The notes below the pieces were generated by a model, which was not told the origin of the DNA, made no database searches, and saw only the letters and a list, made by a program, of their open reading frames with translations. A stretch of DNA of 64,000 nt from Flaccisagitta enflata. Lineage: Eukaryota > Chaetognatha > Sagittoidea > Aphragmophora. Position 1 is the stretch's first letter. Each line of letters begins with the position of its first letter. The position numbers and the translations under genes were made by a program. The stretch is taken from positions 94,798,001 to 94,862,000 of the forward strand of contig OZ231126.1 in assembly GCA_965153355.1 (NCBI GenBank), in the 5' to 3' direction. Below are positions 60,390 through 64,000 of the stretch, piece by piece.

Positions 60390-60757
60390 ACGCGGGGTCA
60401 CAATGTCGTTGCGGACAGGTGGGCAGGGGCATGCAACCCTCATCTAGATCCCATGCCCCCTACACTATCACACACCTAAAAAACATCAAAAACACTTATT
60501 TTTCCAATTCTCGACTTGTGCGTTATGGACTGACGGATGGACCAACAGGTGGTCCAACCAACGGACGGACGTACCAACGGATGGACGGAGGCAAACATTC
60601 CTTACTCACACACACACACACACAGATACAAGGCCAAAATACACCATTCTAAACTTTTCAACTTGATCATTACCAACTGATGGACTAACAGACGGGCCCA
60701 CAGACAAACCAACATATGGACTCAGGTTCTTATATAGTCTCGTATCCGCAACTAAAA
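60390..60757 (-). mobile_element. Family A element m (two partial copies fused)
   Basis: Left end GCGGGGTCACAATGTCGTTGCGGACAGGTGGGCAGGGGC as in element j, then two GGAC/CCAAC stretches separated by a CA run (60,605-60,623). Right end: TATATAGTCTCGTATCCGCAACTAAAAAA. Confidence 0.65.
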
Positions 60758-60798
60758 AACGGAGTAGTTGGGTGCTAAAAATCAAAACATATTCAACA

Positions 60799-61079
60799 TC
60801 ATGAGAAGATTTTTTGCAAGAGTTTCTGATGGACGACATGTACAGTGACAAGCAGATTCATCACTGATATACAACCATGGCAGAGAGATATATCCTCGTG
60901 ACCACATGATAACGTACAATGACTTTTAACGCAACAGTGGAATCCATCGCAACCATTGGCGCCGTTGCACCCTTCACCCTTTGTCCATCCTTGTCTGCAG
61001 CAAGATCCGTCCCCGCAGAAAGCACAAGTTCCATCAGTACATCCTCCATTCCAGCATTCCTTGCCTTTATTCATCAAAT
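60799..61079 (-). CDS. Cysteine-rich exon, extracellular-type
   Basis: Minus strand, acceptor CGTTTTCCAG at 61,089-61,080, two leading bases then LMNKGKECWNGGCTDG. Fourteen Cys in about 65 residues, including CAFCGDGSCCRQGW and GCDGFHCCVKS. The spacing recalls the short Cys-rich modules (CW..C, CG.G.CCR.GW, GC.G..GC) repeated in secreted or membrane proteins of cnidarians and other invertebrates, from memory only. The 3' splice-out point is unclear; the open frame ends at 60,799 with a hydrophobic tail that may be intronic. Confidence 0.5.
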
Positions 61080-61151
61080 CTGGAAAACGAAGTCCCCTAA
61101 TTCATAGCCATTGGTCAAAAGCGTCACAATTTTTCTTTATTTTTGCATTAT

Positions 61152-61240
61152 TTTCTCAGTCGCGACTTTATGGGAGAGTCTCTGTGTCCTTTGGTCTGTC
61201 TATCTGTGGGTCCATTTGTTTGTCCATTGGTCCATGACAA
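61152..61240 (+). mobile_element. Family A fragment n
   Basis: TCAGTCGCGACTTTATGGGAGAGTCTCTGTGTCC then GGTCTGTC/GTCCATTGGTCC. Only the hairpin end and array remain. Confidence 0.4.
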
Positions 61241-61422
61241 TTGTTTAAATCTGAGATGATCAAAATTTCCCATACCTTGAGAATTGCTTTTAATTGATAT
61301 TGATTAAAAATGGGGAACTGTAATGTAACATGTTTTAAAAAAATTTCATGACTAAAAAAAGCAATAAATAGCTTCTACCAACATCATCGTTATGACTTGA
61401 TTGGACAACTGAATTTAAAACA

Positions 61423-61481
61423 AGTGAAGCAGGGTCACAATATTGTTTCAGATGGGTGGGCAGGGGCATCCAACCCATATG
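61423..61481 (-). mobile_element. Family A fragment o at the inverted-repeat breakpoint
   Basis: GCAGGGTCACAATATTGTTTCAGATGGGTGGGCAGGGGCATCCAACC is the left end of the subfamily seen at 46,571. It is fused directly to the arm 2 boundary (CATATGGGTGC). Confidence 0.6.
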
Positions 61482-61586
61482 GGTGCAGCTCTCAAACGGA
61501 CACATTAAATCTCTTTAATCCGCCTCATGTGCTCAAGAGCAAAGCATACAAACTTTAAAGCCTCTAGCCAAAACAATATTTGTTAC

Positions 61587-61637
61587 CTTTGCCATTGGTC
61601 GTAGTACGCCATCATTTTGTCAGGATCAATTTCCATC
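61587..61637 (-). pseudogene. Mirrored copy of exon 17
   Basis: Identical 51-nt length with acceptor TTCTAAG (TTCTGAG in arm 1) and donor GTAACA. Coding sequence appears unchanged. Whether it is expressed, a partial gene copy or a misplaced allele cannot be told here. Confidence 0.6.
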
Positions 61638-62779
61638 CTTAGAAGGAAAAAAAAACGATTTTGAACATTCAGTACCAACAATTCGAACAGGAATAGTCGC
61701 AAACGCATGCGATGGTCAGCGGTACCCCTGCCCTGCTTCAGTAGTTTAGTTATGGCTAAAGTTGAGGGAGGGAGTAGGGCAGCCAATTTACAAAATGTTG
61801 AATGAATCGCGCCGCAAAGGGCGGCCAGGCCAAGCATATTCAGTATTCATGATAAAATCAGGCCACGGACTACACAGAAATTAAGAATGGCTAGCGTGTT
61901 CGACGCGATGGACGGCGGATCTATCATCTGCGGGCTGGTACATTTGGGCATAGAATCAAGCATACCGGATGCGCGCAGCTGGATATGAGAGGGTTAGAGT
62001 TCAAACATTAGTTCTCTCTATCTCTCTCTCTCTTTTTCGCTTTCTTTTTTTTTAATTCAATCTTGTTACGTTTATCAAAAACTTGTTTGCTTTCTTACAG
62101 TATCGTTCCATAATCTTTGATGAAAAGCCAAAAATTAGGATTAGAACGAGCAATGAACATGATTATCTTTGAATCTCCATTTGCGTATTTCATCATTTTC
62201 CGCGCATTGTGCCATAATGCCATTGATCATTTTTAGAAAGTTATCCCTTGTGATGGCCATTCAATGCTTTATGCACAGTAAGTTTACTCATTTTAGGCGT
62301 TGAAAATCTGTTCAGTATATTGAATTTTTTTACAGAGAAGTTACATCTTTGTTTGGACAGTAAGCAGAAGGCAATGAGACAAAGAAAATTTCCAACATAC
62401 TTTTTATCGCATCATCCCCAAGTAAGAATGAGTATTCTTGATGCTAGAAAAAGCGTGACATGTTTATGTTGCCCTAAATGAGTTCACTTATTGTGAATTA
62501 AGACTAAACATAACCTTGATTGAACTCGTATCAACCCATCGCCAATGAGTTGATACGATGGATCCAATGGGCCATCGGACGTATTAGAAGTCACTGGATT
62601 TTCCCGTCTTTTCATACAAAGCTAATTGCCATTCGTTAGAATCCAAATTAGGGGCAAGATTTCCCTTCCATCTGGCTGCTAAGTAATCTACGCAGAGCGA
62701 AGTTTAAGTGATAATTAATAGATAAAGCGAGTATTACTACGATTACAAATTGAAGAGCGGTCTTTCACGCCAACCTTAC

Positions 62780-62806
62780 CGATCATAGTCTCTCAAAATT
62801 GAAGAT
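62780..62806 (-). pseudogene. Mirrored copy of micro-exon 16
   Basis: The 27 nt and both splice sites match arm 1. Confidence 0.6.
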
Positions 62807-63032
62807 CTGCAGGGGTTAGTAATAGAAACAACAATAAAGCTAGAAAGTGCACATCGGCACGTGACCTCGTTGCGATTTCTCACAAGAGTGTATCAAAGCT
62901 ACATGCGAGTGATTAAAAACCCCCAAAATTTAGTGAAATGGGTCATCCTAGTTTTTTCTCAGTTTTTTTCATTTTTTGAAGAATTAGAGCAAAATATCTG
63001 AGGTTTGAAATTTAATTGTGTGTCTAGTTTTT

Positions 63033-63207
63033 AGCACGCGACTCTACAACCCGCTTTGTCCGTTGGTCGGTTGGTCGGTCGGTCACACTTTACTTTTTTT
63101 ATGATTTCATCTTTTGACCTCACTGCTCCTGCCCAAATGGTCTGGTGACCTCAAATATGGCCCCTGCCCACCCGCACGCGACTTCGGTAGCCGTGTATCC
63201 GGCCTTG
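63033..63207 (+). mobile_element. Family A element p, present only in arm 2
   Basis: A 175-bp element AGCACGCGACTCTACAACCC..GTGTATCCGGCCTTG. Arm 1 has the empty site CTAG-TTTTT-GATGAAAT. In arm 2 the flanks are CTAGTTTTT and TTGATGAAAT, so the element sits between T residues with at most a TT duplication. This gives the exact ends of the family. Confidence 0.85.
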
Positions 63208-63407
63208 TTGATGAAATAAAGTGCAAAAACCAACACTAGGGTAGGATTAAGTGGGTGACCCATTTTACCTGAAGTGACCCATTTAACCCCATCACCCCCT
63301 GATTTGGTGAAAGAGTAGATATCTTGCAAAATTGGTTGTGATTGTAAATCTTGAACGTGTTTCTCAATCTCAATGGTGTACAACTCATCTAAAGCAGTAA
63401 TTCTTAC

Positions 63408-63478
63408 TTGGCAGCCGGTGAATCTCTTCTTAGAAGCAAAGACTTTGTTCCCACGCGTTCTCGTAACTTTTGCTGTTC
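63408..63478 (-). pseudogene. Mirrored copy of exon 15
   Basis: 71 nt, acceptor TTTTTTTAG and donor GTAAGA conserved. Reading frame intact. Confidence 0.6.
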
Positions 63479-63796
63479 CTAAAAAAATATGGAAATCAAA
63501 TTCAGAGTACAAAGTCAAAGATGACTTATTAGTTATCACTTCCTCTCATAAATGTTCAGCATATTCATTGAGAATCAGATACAGATAAAGCTTCATTTAT
63601 GTAGTGATTTTAAGTGTATAAGTGCTTAGGACCCAGGAATGCTCAGTTGCTGGTTGATGCCATGGTACTCATGGTGTGTGGCGTTTAAATCCACAATTTT
63701 TCTCAGGCCATCACTTTGTCACGTGGTCATTCCTAGATCATCCCCAGATTTCCCAGATTCCCAAGAAAATTGCCTCGCCATTAACCCGGCTCATTT

Positions 63797-64000
63797 ACCT
63801 GGGCATGAATGTGGTCACAAAAGTGAGTAAATGCTTCTATTACTTGAATGCCTTACCTGAGCAAGAATATGGTCACAAAAGTGAGTAAGTGCTTCTATTA
63901 CTCGAATGTTTCACCTGGGCAAGAATATGGTCACAAAAGTGAGTAAGTTTGTTATAACTCAAATGCCTTACCTGGGCAAGAATATGGTTACAAAAGTGAG
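63797..64000 (-). repeat. Mirrored end of splice-donor array II
   Basis: Four units of CTTACCTGGGCAAGAATATGGTCACAAAAGTGAG (reverse complement of the array unit) run off the window end. Confidence 0.9.

Larger units (their letters stand above)
61482..64000 (-). repeat. Inverted duplication, arm 2
   Basis: Reverse complement of 49.74-53.9 kb, including exon copies at 61,587-61,637, 62,780-62,806 and 63,408-63,478, an uninterrupted version of the candidate exon (around 61,870-61,985) and the end of donor array II (63,797-64,000). Divergence is by scattered substitutions and small indels plus clean element presence/absence. It continues past the window. Confidence 0.9.

Overview
The window is from a eukaryotic nuclear genome, most likely a marine invertebrate animal. 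The evidence is GT-AG introns, short exons (27-222 nt), tRNA-derived SINEs, MITEs, TTAGGG-like repeats and a cysteine-rich extracellular-type exon. A cnidarian or sponge is possible, but this is a guess from overall character. An unusually large share of the 64 kb is tandem repeat. No bacterial-style operon, CRISPR array, rRNA or stand-alone tRNA gene was seen.

Layout. (1) 1-29.8 kb: mostly AT-rich DNA with no gene I can support. It holds microsatellites, an approximately 4-kb array of a 9-bp unit (12.54-16.52 kb), a dispersed repeat in three copies (1.1, 17.9 and 19.7 kb), several foldback/TIR elements, a 2.6-kb imperfect palindrome (26.8-29.5 kb), and many copies of a short element family (here family A/A2) with a terminal hairpin, an internal GTCC/GTCGG array and a GGCCTTG end. 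(2) 29.8-57.1 kb: one large plus-strand gene. I reconstructed 20 internal exons whose reading phases join without conflict into about 860 codons. The order is a charged coiled-coil, a low-complexity acidic/Ser-Pro region, a helical (HEAT/ARM-like) region and a short basic C-terminal part. Both ends are missing: the first exon starts in phase 1 and the last seen exon runs into an array that ends at an assembly gap. The protein resembles the C-terminal half of the axonemal WDR87/WDR97-type family, but that is a tentative recollection. (3) 59,336-59,345: a run of ten Ns. (4) 59.35-61.48 kb: two minus-strand exon-like ORFs, one cysteine-rich. (5) 61.48-64.0 kb: an inverted copy of 49.7-53.9 kb of the same gene, differing by at least four mobile-element presence/absence events.

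Main discovery. Many splice junctions of the big gene sit at the edge of a tandem array, and six junctions are themselves duplicated. The repeat unit contains the last (or first) coding bases of the exon plus the splice site. Four are full arrays: 5' splice sites in 4 copies (42.34-43.20 kb), 20 copies (48.83-49.96 kb) and 13 copies (57.06-59.24 kb), and one 3' splice site in 21 copies (54.11-55.74 kb). Two are incipient (44.33 kb, 3 copies; 56.4-56.56 kb, 2 copies). The arrays always extend into the intron, leaving the intact exon on the outside. I know of no name for this arrangement.
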